A stretch of 36,731 bases of DNA from Burkholderiales bacterium (GTDB taxonomy: Bacteria; Pseudomonadota; Gammaproteobacteria; Burkholderiales; Burkholderiaceae_C), in NCBI GenBank assembly GCA_028868895.1, contig JAGWTP010000034.1, forward strand, positions 1 through 36,731, written 5' to 3'. The stretch's first letter is position 1; every line of letters starts with the position of its first letter. Positions 15,463 to 24,198 of this stretch are shown here, in pieces. The notes beneath the pieces are model-generated. The model was not told the origin of the DNA and ran no database searches. It saw only the letters and a program-made list of their open reading frames with translations. The position numbers and the translations under genes are program-made.

Positions 15463-16047
15463 CTACTTCAGGTCGCCCGCCAGGCTCGCCAGCGTCTCGG
15501 CGGCGATCACGGTGTGCGCGGGGTAGTGGGTGTGGTCGCAGCCGAGCTTGACCACCGCGCCCGCCCGCACCGCCTCGCGCGCGGCCTTGCCGAACTCGAA
15601 GCGCAGGAAGTGCACCGCCGAGGTCTTCTCGGCGTTCTCGCGGTCCATGTCTTCGTCGGCGATGGCGTAGAGGCGCGCATGGCCCTCGACCTCGACGAAC
15701 ATGCGGTCTTCGATGCCGATCAGCCGCGCCAGCTCGCGCTTGCGCTCGTGGACGTCGGGGTACTCGATCAGCATCGTCGCCTTCCAGTTGCTGCCCGAGG
15801 GCACCAGCGGCAGGTAGGAGTCGATCTCGCCGCGGATGCCTTCTTCGTCGAAGATTTTCTCGATGTGCAGCATCTCCTGGATCTGGCGCCGGATCGTGGC
15901 CTCGTCCTCGAACTGCACGCTGACGTGCTCGCCCAGGTGCACGGTGCGAAGCTTGCGGTGCGCGATGGCCGCGGGCAGGCTGCTCTTGCGGACCTTCGCG
16001 TAGGCCTCCAGCGTCATCAGGTTTTCCTTGGTGATGGTCATGTTCAT
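15463..16047 (-). CDS. DUF3501 family protein
   Basis: Soluble protein of 194 residues matching the DUF3501 family: an N-terminal ITKENLMTLEAYAKVRK, then RTVHLGEHVSVQFEDEATIRRQ, a central IQEMLHIEKIFDEEGI, and MLIEYPDVHERKREL. The start is the ATG at 16047, which overlaps the stop of the Fe-S protein gene by four bases (ATGA), so the two are translationally coupled. No cofactor motif is evident; Asp/Glu/His-rich stretches occur near the C-terminus (LGCDHTHYPAHT). Function is not known to me; in other proteobacteria it also accompanies rubrerythrin and this Fe-S protein. Confidence 0.9.
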   Translation of the reverse strand: MNMTITKENLMTLEAYAKVRKSSLPAAIAHRKLRTVHLGEHVSVQFEDEATIRRQIQEMLHIEKIFDEEGIRGEIDSYLPLVPSGSNWKATMLIEYPDVHERKRELARLIGIEDRMFVEVEGHARLYAIADEDMDRENAEKTSAVHFLRFEFGKAAREAVRAGAVVKLGCDHTHYPAHTVIAAETLASLAGDLK

Positions 16048-17396
16048 TCCAATCCGTAGGCGATGCGAACCAGGCTCAGCGGGTGCTGCAGCGTGGCCGC
16101 CGGCAAGCCGTTCTCGGCCATGCCCTGCGCGATGTGGTGGCCGGCCAGCGCGCAGTCGGAACTGATGTAGTCGGGCGCGTCCTTGGCCATCGCCTTGAAC
16201 ACCGGCTTGCCGATCTTCATCGCGATCGGGTGGAACGCGGTCTTGACGCCGTAGGTGCCGGCGTGGCCCGAGCAGCGCTCCACCGTGTTGAGCTGCACCG
16301 GCACGGTCTGGCCGATCAGCTTGAACAGCTCCTCGGTCTTCTTGCCGATCTTCTGCACCCGGCCGTGGCACGGGATGTGGTAGCTCACCTTGCCCAGCGC
16401 GCCCTTGAAATCGAGCTTGAGCAGGCCGTCCTTGTGGCGCGCCATCAGGTACTCGAAGGGGTCGAACATCGCCTCCTGAACGAGTCTCACGTCGGCGTCG
16501 TCGGGGAACAGCAGTGGTAGCTCCTGCTTGAACATCAGCGTGCACGACGGGATCGCGGCCAGGATCGCGTAGCCCTCCCTGGCGTACCTGGCCAGCACCG
16601 GAATGTTCGCTTCCTTGTGCTTCGCCACGCCGTCCAGGTCGCCGAGCTCGAGCTTGGGCATGCCGCAGCAGCTTTCCTTCTCGACGATCGTGTAGGCGAT
16701 GCCGTTGTGGCGCAGCAGCTTGATCAGGTCGAACCCGATGCCGGGCTCGTTGTAGTTGACGTAGCAGGTCGAGTAGATCGCGACCTTGCCGGGCGTGCGC
16801 TCGCCGTTCACGACCGGCGTGGCGGCGTCGGCCTTCTCGGCGCTCCAGCGGAAGCGCTTCGTGGCCAGCTCGGGCAGCCAGGCGTCGGGGTGCACGTGCA
16901 GCGCGCTGTCGAGCACCTTGCGCACCGGCCGGGTCTTGTTCAACGCATTGACCGCCTGCACCACCACCGGAATGCCGGCGAACTGGCCGTGCGTGTCGGT
17001 GGAGGCCAGCAGCTTCTCGCCGGCACCGACCTCGCCGTTCTTGAACTTGATCGCCTTGGCGCGCAGCATCGTGTGCGGGAAATCCAGGTTCCACGGGTGC
17101 GGCGGCACGTACGGGCACTTGGTCATGTAGCACAGGTCGCACAGGTAGCACTGGTCGACCACGCTCCAGAACTTGCCCTTGTCGACCTCGTGCACCTCGC
17201 CGTCGGCGGTGGCGTCGATCAAGTCGAACAGCGTCGGGAACGCGTGGCACAGGCTGACGCAGCGGCGGCAGCCGTGGCAGATGTCGAACACGCGCTCCAG
17301 TTCCGTCTCGCACGCGGCCTGGTCGTAGAACTCGGGGTTCTTCCAGTCCACCGGGTGGCGGGTCGGCGCTTCGAGGTTGCCTTCGCGGGTCGTCAT
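16044..17396 (-). CDS. Heterodisulfide-reductase-type Fe-S oxidoreductase (CCG domains)
   Basis: Cytoplasmic protein of 450 residues with two ferredoxin-like 4Fe-4S motifs, C40-C43-C46-C50 (CHGCRRCVSLC) and C83-C86-C89-C94 (CYLCDLCYMTKC). Two cysteine-rich (CCG) domains follow, with motifs ESCCGMP and, in a variant form, ERCSGHAG. This layout is that of GlpC/HdrD-like proteins, which pass electrons to a membrane pool or to a partner enzyme. It lies between rubrerythrin and DUF3501 on the same strand and overlaps the latter. A natural inference is an electron-transfer role for the rubrerythrin, but no substrate can be named. Confidence 0.92.
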   Translation of the reverse strand: MTTREGNLEAPTRHPVDWKNPEFYDQAACETELERVFDICHGCRRCVSLCHAFPTLFDLIDATADGEVHEVDKGKFWSVVDQCYLCDLCYMTKCPYVPPHPWNLDFPHTMLRAKAIKFKNGEVGAGEKLLASTDTHGQFAGIPVVVQAVNALNKTRPVRKVLDSALHVHPDAWLPELATKRFRWSAEKADAATPVVNGERTPGKVAIYSTCYVNYNEPGIGFDLIKLLRHNGIAYTIVEKESCCGMPKLELGDLDGVAKHKEANIPVLARYAREGYAILAAIPSCTLMFKQELPLLFPDDADVRLVQEAMFDPFEYLMARHKDGLLKLDFKGALGKVSYHIPCHGRVQKIGKKTEELFKLIGQTVPVQLNTVERCSGHAGTYGVKTAFHPIAMKIGKPVFKAMAKDAPDYISSDCALAGHHIAQGMAENGLPAATLQHPLSLVRIAYGLE

Positions 17397-17432
17397 GGTG
17401 GGGTCTCGGGGCGAAATGGCGTTTCGTCAATG

Positions 17433-17457
17433 AACAAGGGGCACGAAGCCCCCTGTT
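17433..17457 (-). terminator. Hairpin after rubrerythrin, terminator or processing site
   Basis: On the minus strand AACAGGGGGC and GCCCCTTGTT pair over ten bases (one G-U) around a TTCGT loop. It sits between the rubrerythrin stop and the start of the Fe-S protein gene. No T tract follows, so partial termination or mRNA stabilisation that raises rubrerythrin relative to the downstream genes is more likely than a full stop. Confidence 0.5.
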
Positions 17458-17478
17458 CGGCAAGCGTGGGCAGGTCGG

Positions 17479-17898
17479 TCAATCGACCAGCGCTTCGAGT
17501 GCCTTGATGTATCGGTTGGCGTGCGAGCGTTCGGCCTTGGCCAGCGTCTCGAACCAGTCGGCGATCTCGTCGAAGCCTTCGGTACGCGCCTGCTTGGCCA
17601 TGCCCGGGTACATGTCGGTGTACTCGTGGGTCTCGCCGGCCACGGCCGAGGCAAGGTTCTGGCGGCTCGAGCCGATCGGCAGCCCGGTGGCGGGGTCACC
17701 CACCGCTTCGAGGAACTCGAGGTGGCCGTGGGCGTGCCCGGTCTCACCCTCGGCGGTCGAGCGGAACAGCGCGGCCACGTCGTTCTGGCCCTCGATGTCG
17801 GCCTTGTTTGCGAAATACAGATAGCGCCGATTCGCCTGAGATTCGCCCGCGAAAGCGTCTTTCAGGTTCTGCTCGGTTTTCGATCCTTTCAAGCCCAT
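17479..17898 (-). CDS. Rubrerythrin family protein (diiron, no rubredoxin domain)
   Basis: Ferritin-like diiron protein of 139 residues. The expected ligands are present: E19 in AGESQANRRY, E52 and H55 in GETGHAHGH, E89 and E92 in AGETHEY, and E123 with H126 in KAERSHANRY. Rubrerythrins reduce hydrogen peroxide. This form ends after the four-helix bundle and lacks the C-terminal rubredoxin-like iron centre, so it needs an external electron donor, plausibly the Fe-S protein encoded next. A good ribosome-binding site (CAGGAG) precedes the ATG at 17898. An inverted repeat CGCCGAA / TTCGGCG (17931-17954) lies in the upstream region. Confidence 0.95.
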   Translation of the reverse strand: MGLKGSKTEQNLKDAFAGESQANRRYLYFANKADIEGQNDVAALFRSTAEGETGHAHGHLEFLEAVGDPATGLPIGSSRQNLASAVAGETHEYTDMYPGMAKQARTEGFDEIADWFETLAKAERSHANRYIKALEALVD

Positions 17899-18033
17899 GT
17901 CGGTCTCCTGGTGAGTGGAACTGCGTCGGACGCCGAAACGATTCCGCTTCGGCGCCCGGCACCTGCGACCTTACTCCAGCGCCCGCAAGCCAGCCAATAC
18001 AAACGGCCAATGCGCCACATTGAACATGCCTAT

Positions 18034-19353
18034 TCAGCGTTCACCAACGATAGTGGTGTCCATGTTTGCGGCAACGCCGGACTCCAGAAAATCGCAGGCC
18101 AGGTGCGCCAGTGCGCGCACGCCCAGCGCCAGGCCGCGCTCGTCGACGTGGAAGCGCGGCGAATGGTTGGGCGCGGCCTTGTCGGGGTCGGTGCCGGGTG
18201 GCGTGATGCCGACGAAGATGAACAGGCCCGGCACGACCTGCTGGAAGAACGAGAAGTCCTCCGACCCGGTGACCTTGGGCACCAGCATCAGGTGCTGCGC
18301 GCCGGCGACGCGGCCGAGCGTGGGCTGCATCGCCTCGGTGAGTTGCGGGTCGTTCACGGTCACCGGGTAGTTCTTGCGGATGCACACCGTGCAGCCGGCG
18401 CGCGAGCCGCGGCTGATGGCCTGCGCCAGGTAGGTCACGCGCTCGTGGATGTCGTCGCGCATCGCCTCGTCGAAGCTGCGGATCGTGCCGCGCATCTCGA
18501 CCGAGTCGGGGATGATGTTCTCGCGCACGCCGCCGCGGATCGTGCCGATCGTCACCACCGCCGGCTCGCGCGTGAGGTCGAGCTCGCGGCTGACCACCGT
18601 CTGTAGGCCGAGAACCACCTGCGCGGCAGTGACGATCGGGTCGACGCCGAGCCAGGGCATCGCGCCGTGCGTCTGGCGGCCGTGCACGGTGATCGTGAGG
18701 TTGTCGGCGCTGGCCATCGTCGGCCCGGGGCGGTAGCCGATCACCCCGACCGGCAGCCTCGAGGTCACGTGCAGACCGAAGATCGCGTGCGGTTTCGGGC
18801 CTGCCAATGCGCCCTGCTCGATCATCATCTTGGCGCCGCCCTCCTCGCCCTCGGGCGGCAGTTCCTCGGCCGGCTGGAAGATGAACTTGACCGAGCCGCG
18901 CAAACCCGCGCGCAACCCGGCGAGCACCTCGGCCACGCCCATCAGGATGGCGGTGTGCGTGTCGTGGCCGCAGGCGTGCATCACGCCCACCGACTCACCG
19001 TTCCAGGTGGCGCGCACCTTCGACGCGAACGGCAGGTCGACCTCCTCGGTGACGGGCAGCGCGTCCATGTCGGCGCGCAGCGCCACCACCGGGCCCGGCA
19101 GCCCGCCCACCAGCAGGCCGACCACGCCGGTGTGGGCGACCTCGGTGCGGACCTCGTCGAGGCCGAGCCGGCGCAGGTGCTCCGCGACGATGCCCGCGGT
19201 CCGGAATTCGCGGTTGCCGAGTTCCGGGTGCTCGTGAAAGTCGCGCCGCCAGGCGATCACCTGCGGTTCGATGGCCTGCACGGCCGCGTCGATCCGCTCG
19301 GCCAGCGAACTGGCGACGATGGGCGAGGCGGACAAATCGGACAGATCGGACAT
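18034..19353 (-). CDS. M20 family amidohydrolase (hippurate / N-acyl-amino-acid hydrolase type)
   Basis: Zinc-dependent amidohydrolase of the M20D group, 439 residues. Metal-binding motifs are visible: HACGHDTH (residues 126-133), the catalytic EE of QPAEELPPEGEEGG, and FGLHVTSRLPVG. The ADMDALPVTEE motif typical of hippurate and IAA-conjugate hydrolases is also present. Members remove the amino acid from N-acyl or N-aroyl conjugates. The ATG at 19353 has a GGAAA-type site upstream and starts the alignable domain. It is the last gene of a minus-strand run that includes a branched-chain-type importer and the gentisate pathway, which suggests an aroyl-amino-acid substrate. It has no signal peptide, so it acts in the cytoplasm after import. 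Confidence 0.9.
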   Translation of the reverse strand: MSDLSDLSASPIVASSLAERIDAAVQAIEPQVIAWRRDFHEHPELGNREFRTAGIVAEHLRRLGLDEVRTEVAHTGVVGLLVGGLPGPVVALRADMDALPVTEEVDLPFASKVRATWNGESVGVMHACGHDTHTAILMGVAEVLAGLRAGLRGSVKFIFQPAEELPPEGEEGGAKMMIEQGALAGPKPHAIFGLHVTSRLPVGVIGYRPGPTMASADNLTITVHGRQTHGAMPWLGVDPIVTAAQVVLGLQTVVSRELDLTREPAVVTIGTIRGGVRENIIPDSVEMRGTIRSFDEAMRDDIHERVTYLAQAISRGSRAGCTVCIRKNYPVTVNDPQLTEAMQPTLGRVAGAQHLMLVPKVTGSEDFSFFQQVVPGLFIFVGITPPGTDPDKAAPNHSPRFHVDERGLALGVRALAHLACDFLESGVAANMDTTIVGER

Positions 19354-19475
19354 GAGGTTTCCTTCGAACGGGTGGTGCGGGCTCGCCGCGAGGAAAGTTA
19401 TCACACCGTGGGCCGTGCGGGAGCGTCTCGTTGTCGTGGCCATCGTGCCACCACGACGGCTCGCAGCCGCCACGC

Positions 19476-20183
19476 TCAGCGCGCTGCAACCCCGAGCAAC
19501 CGATCGAGCAGACCCGGCTCGCTGGACAGCGTCTTGCTGGCGCCCTGCCACGCCACCCGGCCGCGCTCCAGCACCACGGCCTGGCGGGTCAGCGGCAGGA
19601 TCTGGCGGGCGTGCTGCTCGACCAGGATCACGGCGGTGCGGCCTTCCTTGACCATCTCGCCGACGACGCGGATCAGGTCCTGGGCGATCAACGGCGCGAG
19701 CCCTTCGAGCGGCTCGTCGAGCAGCAGCAGGCGCGGGTTCAGCATCAACGCCCTGCCCATCGCCAGCATCTGCTGCTCGCCGCCCGAGAGCTGGTTGCCC
19801 ATGTTGGCGCGGCGCTCCAGCAAGCGCGGGAAGGTCGCGTACACGCGCTCCAGGTCCCACGGCCCGGGACGCGCGACGACGCTCAGGTTCTCCTCGACAC
19901 TGAGCGAGGCGAAGATGTCGCGCTCCTGCGGCACCCAGCCCAGCCCCGCATGGGCGCGGCGGTGACTGGGCACGTGGGCCAGGTCTTGACCGGCGAAGCG
20001 GATCGTGCCGCGCGTCTGGCGCGCCGCGCCCATCAGCGTGGAGATCAGCGTGGTCTTGCCCATGCCGTTGCGCCCGAGCAGCGCCAGGCTGTCGCCCTCT
20101 TCGACGCTCAGGCTGATGCCTTCGAGCACGACGGCCTCGCCGTAGCCGCTCCAGACGTCTTGCATGCGCAGCAGTTCAGCCAT
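19476..20183 (-). CDS. LivF-like ABC transporter ATP-binding protein
   Basis: Second ATPase of a HAAT-type (branched-chain amino acid-like) importer, 235 residues. Walker A is GRNGMGKTT, the signature is LSGGEQQM, Walker B is LLLLDEPLEGLAP, and the H-loop is VEQHA. The ATG at 20183 overlaps the livG-like stop by eight bases. In this setting the importer most likely takes up an aromatic acid or aromatic conjugate, not leucine, because it is linked to the gentisate genes. Confidence 0.95.
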   Translation of the reverse strand: MAELLRMQDVWSGYGEAVVLEGISLSVEEGDSLALLGRNGMGKTTLISTLMGAARQTRGTIRFAGQDLAHVPSHRRAHAGLGWVPQERDIFASLSVEENLSVVARPGPWDLERVYATFPRLLERRANMGNQLSGGEQQMLAMGRALMLNPRLLLLDEPLEGLAPLIAQDLIRVVGEMVKEGRTAVILVEQHARQILPLTRQAVVLERGRVAWQGASKTLSSEPGLLDRLLGVAAR

Positions 20184-20937
20184 GGCTCGACTCGCCGAGA
20201 TAGAGCTGGCGCACCTGCGCGTTTTCGGCAATGCGCTGCGGCACGTCTTCGACCAGCATCGCGCCGCCCACCAGCACCGAAATGCGGTCGGCGAAGCGGA
20301 ACACCAGGTCCATGTCGTGCTCGATCAGCACGACCGTGACCTCGCGCGGCAGTTGCGCGATGGTCTCGAAGAGTTCGCGGCTCTCCAGCGTGGGCACCCC
20401 GGCGGCCGGTTCGTCGAGCAGCAGCACGCGCGGCTTGGCGGCCAGCGCCAGCGCGATCTCGATCAGCCGCTGCTTGCCGTAGGCGAGGTTGCGCACGCGC
20501 TCGTTGGCCACGTCGGCCAGCTTGAGCTGCGTGAGCAATTGCGCGGCCTCGTCGAGTGCCTGCGCATGCGCGCCCACCGGCCGCCACCACGCGGCGCCGT
20601 GCCCGCGCCGCTCGCACACCGCCAGCATCACCGACTCGAGCGCCGTCATGTCGGCGAACAGGCGGTTGATTTGGAACGTGCGCGCCACGCCGCGCTTGAC
20701 GCGCTGGTGCTGCGACAGCGCGGTCACGTCGACGCCGTCGAGCAGCACCGCGCCCGAGGTCGGCTCGAGAAAGCCCGTGAGCAGGTTGATCAGCGTCGTC
20801 TTGCCGGCGCCGTTCGGCCCGATCAGCGCGTGGCGGCTGCCGCTGGCCACGTTGAGCGTCACGTGGTCGGTGGCAACGAAGCCGCCGAACTTCTTGACGA
20901 GGTTGCGGGTCTGGAGCGCGTAGGTCGCACCGTTCAT
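20176..20937 (-). CDS. LivG-like ABC transporter ATP-binding protein
   Basis: First ATPase of the importer, 253 residues. Walker A is GPNGAGKTT, the LivG-type signature is LAYGKQRLIEIALAL, Walker B is LLLDEPAAGVP, and the switch region is IEHDMDLVF. The ATG at 20937 overlaps the LivM-like stop by four bases, and the 3' end overlaps the LivF-like gene, so the ABC genes are a coupled translation unit. Confidence 0.95.
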   Translation of the reverse strand: MNGATYALQTRNLVKKFGGFVATDHVTLNVASGSRHALIGPNGAGKTTLINLLTGFLEPTSGAVLLDGVDVTALSQHQRVKRGVARTFQINRLFADMTALESVMLAVCERRGHGAAWWRPVGAHAQALDEAAQLLTQLKLADVANERVRNLAYGKQRLIEIALALAAKPRVLLLDEPAAGVPTLESRELFETIAQLPREVTVVLIEHDMDLVFRFADRISVLVGGAMLVEDVPQRIAENAQVRQLYLGESSHG

Positions 20938-21950
20938 GGGCGCACCCTCCCCCACCGCGCACCGACGCGACGCAGCGCGCCCAGGATGCCGTCGCGCGCG
21001 AACAGCACGACGACGATCAGCAGCAGGCCGAGCCAGAACTGCCAATACTGCGGGTTGACATCGGACAGGCGGTCGTGCGCGACCACGAACACGATCGTGC
21101 CGAGCAGGGCCCCGTACAGGCCGCCGGTGCCGCCGAGCACGAGGATCAGCATGACCTCGGCCGAGCGCGAGAAGCTGAACACGTCGATCGAGACGAACTG
21201 GGTCGTCTGCGTCAGCAGCGCCCCGGCCGCGCCGGCATAGGCCGCGCCGATCACGTAGACCGCGATCAGCCTGCGGTGCACCGGCGTTCCCAGCGCCGGC
21301 ATGCGCAGCACGTTCTGCTTGATCCCGCGCAAGCTCATGCCGAACGGCGAATAAACCAGGCGCCGCGCGATCCAGAACAGCCCAAACAGCACCGCCAGCG
21401 CGTAGAGGTAGGCGGTCGAGCCGTACAGGTCGAACGGGAACCGGCCGAGCAGCGGGCCGACCACGATGCCCTGCAGGCCGTCGACGCCGCCGGTGTAGTC
21501 GGTGGCCTTGTTCGCCGCCTCGTAGAGCATCAGCCCGACGCCGATGGTCACCATCAGCCGCGTCAGGTCGGTGCCGCGCAGCACCAGAAAGCTCGTGACG
21601 TACCCCGCCAGCGCCGAGACGGCGAGCGCCGCGGCCAGCCCCAGCAGCGGGTCACCGATGCCGTGCGCGGCGAGCAGCCCGGCGGTGTAGGCGCCGATGC
21701 CGAAGAACGCCGCATGGCCGAGCGAGATGATGCCGGCGTAGCCCAGGATCAGGTCCAGCGACAGCGCGAACAGCGCGACGATGGCGATCTGGCTGAGCAG
21801 CAGGCGGCTCTGCGGGAAGGCGAAGAAGGCCAGCACCGGCAGCAGCCAGAACACGACTTCCGGCGCGCGCCAGCGCGAAGCCCGGCGCAGCGGGCCGAGG
21901 TCGACCACCGGCCCGGGCGGCACGGCATCGCGAGCGTTGTCGGCGCTCAT
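20934..21950 (-). CDS. LivM-like ABC transporter permease
   Basis: Inner-membrane permease of 338 residues with about nine or ten transmembrane helices. The LivM signature region LGYAGIISLGHAAFFGIGAYTAG is recognisable, as is the cytoplasmic loop near SLRGIKQNVLRMPALG that contacts the ATPase. The ATG at 21950 overlaps the LivH-like stop (ATGA). It forms the transmembrane channel with the LivH-like protein. Confidence 0.94.
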   Translation of the reverse strand: MSADNARDAVPPGPVVDLGPLRRASRWRAPEVVFWLLPVLAFFAFPQSRLLLSQIAIVALFALSLDLILGYAGIISLGHAAFFGIGAYTAGLLAAHGIGDPLLGLAAALAVSALAGYVTSFLVLRGTDLTRLMVTIGVGLMLYEAANKATDYTGGVDGLQGIVVGPLLGRFPFDLYGSTAYLYALAVLFGLFWIARRLVYSPFGMSLRGIKQNVLRMPALGTPVHRRLIAVYVIGAAYAGAAGALLTQTTQFVSIDVFSFSRSAEVMLILVLGGTGGLYGALLGTIVFVVAHDRLSDVNPQYWQFWLGLLLIVVVLFARDGILGALRRVGARWGRVRP

Positions 21951-22804
21951 CGCGCGGCCGTCCTGCCGAACAGGCCCTGCGGACGCGCGATCAGCGTGAC
22001 CACCATCACCGCGTAGATCACGAACGCGCCGACCTGCGGGAAATAGTATTTGCCGACCACGTCGGTGATGCCGATCAGCAGCGAGGCGTACAGCGACCCC
22101 AGGATGTTGCCGCTGCCGCCGACCGCGACGACGATCAGGAAGTAGACGATGTACTTGATCGGGAACCCCGGGTCCATGCCGAGCGCCTGCACACCGAGCG
22201 CGCCGCCCAGCCCGGCCAGCGCCGAACCGAGCGCGAAGGCGATGCTGAAGACGCGGTCGACGTTGATGCCCAGGCCGCGGGCGGCGCGCGGGTTGTCCAC
22301 GGCGGCGCGCAGTTCGGCGCCGAAGCGCGTGCGCACGAGCATCCACTGCAGCGCGGCGGCGACGGTCAGCCCGATCCCGACCAGCAGCAGGCGGTAGATG
22401 CCGATGTCGGCGCCCGGCAGGTTGAACTCGCCGCGCAGGTAGGCCGGCAGTTCCAGCGGCTGCTGCTGCGAGCCGAACAAGTAGCTCGCGGTCGAGATCG
22501 ACATGAACACCAGGCCGATCGAGAACAGCACCTGGTCGAGGTGCGAGGCGCCGTACAGGCGCCGGTAGAGCGTGCGCTCGAGCACCACGCCGACGGCCGC
22601 GCACACCACCAGCACGATCGGCAGCGTGAGCAGGAACGGCACGCCCACACGGTTGAACAGGACCACGCAGACATAGCCGCCGAGCATCGCGAACGCGCCG
22701 TGCGCGAGGTTGATGAAGTTCATCAGCCCGAGCGTCACCGACAGCCCGACGCTGATGAGGAACAGCAGCAGCCCCGAGGCGATGCCGTCGAAGAGGATGG
22801 TCAT
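21947..22804 (-). CDS. LivH-like ABC transporter permease
   Basis: Inner-membrane permease of 285 residues with eight or more hydrophobic helices. The LivH motif LGLMNFINLAHGAFAMLGGY is near the N-terminus, and the EAA-like cytoplasmic loop is around AAVDNPRAARGLGINVDRVF. It follows the substrate-binding protein gene after a 98-base gap that contains a strong hairpin, an arrangement often used to keep the binding protein in excess over the membrane components. Confidence 0.94.
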   Translation of the reverse strand: MTILFDGIASGLLLFLISVGLSVTLGLMNFINLAHGAFAMLGGYVCVVLFNRVGVPFLLTLPIVLVVCAAVGVVLERTLYRRLYGASHLDQVLFSIGLVFMSISTASYLFGSQQQPLELPAYLRGEFNLPGADIGIYRLLLVGIGLTVAAALQWMLVRTRFGAELRAAVDNPRAARGLGINVDRVFSIAFALGSALAGLGGALGVQALGMDPGFPIKYIVYFLIVVAVGGSGNILGSLYASLLIGITDVVGKYYFPQVGAFVIYAVMVVTLIARPQGLFGRTAAR

Positions 22805-22833
22805 GGTGCGGCCCGCATCTGGCGTGGAAGGTG

Positions 22834-22853
22834 GCGCACGGCGTGCCGTGCGC
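22834..22853 (-). other. Intercistronic hairpin between binding-protein and permease genes
   Basis: A perfect nine-base inverted repeat, GCGCACGGC and GCCGTGCGC, separated by GT. A second smaller GC-rich repeat (GCCGCC / GGCGGC, 22864-22876) lies just beside it. No T tract is present. Such hairpins commonly protect the upstream binding-protein mRNA from decay; the role here is inferred. Confidence 0.55.
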
Positions 22854-22902
22854 GCTGCAAGTCGCCGCCCGGCGGCGCTTGCGCGTCGGAGCCTTCAGCG
22901 GC

Positions 22903-24099
22903 TCACGGCTTGCCGGGGTCCTTGACGTCCGGGAACGAATCGAACTCGACGTTCTGCAGCTTGTCGCCGACGCGCTCGACCTTGCGGATGTAGACCGTCT
23001 GCACGATGTCGCGCGTGGCCGGGTCGATCGTGATCCTGCCGCGCGGGCTCATCCAGCTCATGCCCTTGGCGGCCTCGATGAACTTGTCGGCGTCGGCGCT
23101 GCCGCCGGTCTTGGTGATCGCCGCGGCGATCAGGTGCATGCCGTCGTAGCCTGCCACCGACATGAAGTTGGGGCGGTCCTTCGGGTAGGCCTTGGCGTAC
23201 GCCGCCGTGTAAGCCGCGTTCTCCGGCGACTTGTGCGACTGGGCGTAGTGGCCCGCGGTGATCACGCCCAGCGCCGGGTCGCCCATGGCGTCGAGGACGT
23301 CCTCGTCGGTGAGGTCGCCGGTGGCGATGATGCGCACACCGGCCTGGGCCAGGCCGCGGTCGGCGAAGCCCTTCATGAAGGCGATCGTCTGCGCGCCCGG
23401 CGGCAGGAACAGGAACACGGCGTCGGGCTTGGTGTCCTTGATGCGCTGCAGGTAGGGCGCGAAGTCGGTGTTGCTCAGCGGCACCCGGACGTCACCGACG
23501 ATCTCGCCGCCGGCGGCGCTGAAGGTCTTCTTGAACTGGCCTTCGGCGTCGATGCCGGGGCCGTAGTCGGCCACCAGCGTGTAGACCTTCTTGATCTTGT
23601 TCTTCGCCGCCCAGGTGGCGATCGGCGCGGTGTCTTGCGGCAGCGTGTGCGAGGTGCGCACGATGTACGGCGAGCGCGTCGTGATGATCGACGTGGCGGC
23701 GTTCATCACCACCATCGGCTTCTTCGCCTCGGTGGCGAGCGAGGCCACCGCCAGCGCCGACGGCGTGAGCGCGAAGCCGGCCAGCACGTCGACCTTGTCC
23801 TTGACGATCAGTTCCTGCACCAGCCGCTTGTCGACGTCGCCCGAGGTGCCGGGGCTGTCGTCCTTGACGATCAGCTCGACCTTGCGCCCGGCCACGGTGT
23901 CGCCGTTGACGCCGAGGTACAGGCGCACGCCGTGTTCGATCTCCTTGCCGTAGTCGGCGAACGGGCCGGTCATCGGCAGCACCAGGCCGATCTTCAGGGG
24001 CTCGGCGGCGAAGGCCGGGGCCGAAACGCCGAAGGTGCCGAGCGTGGCGAGCGTGCCGAGAGTGAGGGCGAGGACGCTCAGTTTTCGTCTGGGTTGCAT
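22903..24099 (-). CDS. ABC transporter periplasmic substrate-binding protein (LivK-like)
   Basis: Periplasmic binding protein of type I fold, 398 residues, with a clear signal peptide (basic start, hydrophobic segment, cleavage after SAPAFAA at about residue 31). The mature protein begins EPLKIGLVLPMTGPFADYGKE, the usual opening of branched-chain-type binding proteins. The ATG at 24099 was preferred to one at 24111 because GGAG lies six bases upstream of it. Its place after the gentisate genes and before the LivHMGF-like genes suggests that it binds an aromatic acid or conjugate. Confidence 0.93.
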   Translation of the reverse strand: MQPRRKLSVLALTLGTLATLGTFGVSAPAFAAEPLKIGLVLPMTGPFADYGKEIEHGVRLYLGVNGDTVAGRKVELIVKDDSPGTSGDVDKRLVQELIVKDKVDVLAGFALTPSALAVASLATEAKKPMVVMNAATSIITTRSPYIVRTSHTLPQDTAPIATWAAKNKIKKVYTLVADYGPGIDAEGQFKKTFSAAGGEIVGDVRVPLSNTDFAPYLQRIKDTKPDAVFLFLPPGAQTIAFMKGFADRGLAQAGVRIIATGDLTDEDVLDAMGDPALGVITAGHYAQSHKSPENAAYTAAYAKAYPKDRPNFMSVAGYDGMHLIAAAITKTGGSADADKFIEAAKGMSWMSPRGRITIDPATRDIVQTVYIRKVERVGDKLQNVEFDSFPDVKDPGKP

Positions 24100-24163
24100 G
24101 CGTGTCTCCATGGGTTGATTGGTTGGGCGTGGCGTATCGACAGTGTCGCAGCGGCTCGTGAAC

Positions 24164-24190
24164 AAAAACGGCAGGCCGCGGCAACGCGGC
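24164..24190 (-). terminator. Possible weak intrinsic terminator after gentisate dioxygenase gene
   Basis: On the minus strand GCCGCG and CGCGGC form a six-base stem around TTGC, followed after seven bases by TTTTT. The stem is short and the T tract is not adjacent, so it may act as an attenuator between the catabolic and transporter parts of the operon, or not at all. Confidence 0.3.
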
Positions 24191-24198
24191 GGCAGGGC

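Noticed and set aside
16048-17463. Fusion of the DUF3501 protein with an upstream open frame
   Set aside because: The upstream part is an alternative frame of the Fe-S protein gene with Arg-rich product; the ATGA overlap gives a clear separate start at 16047.
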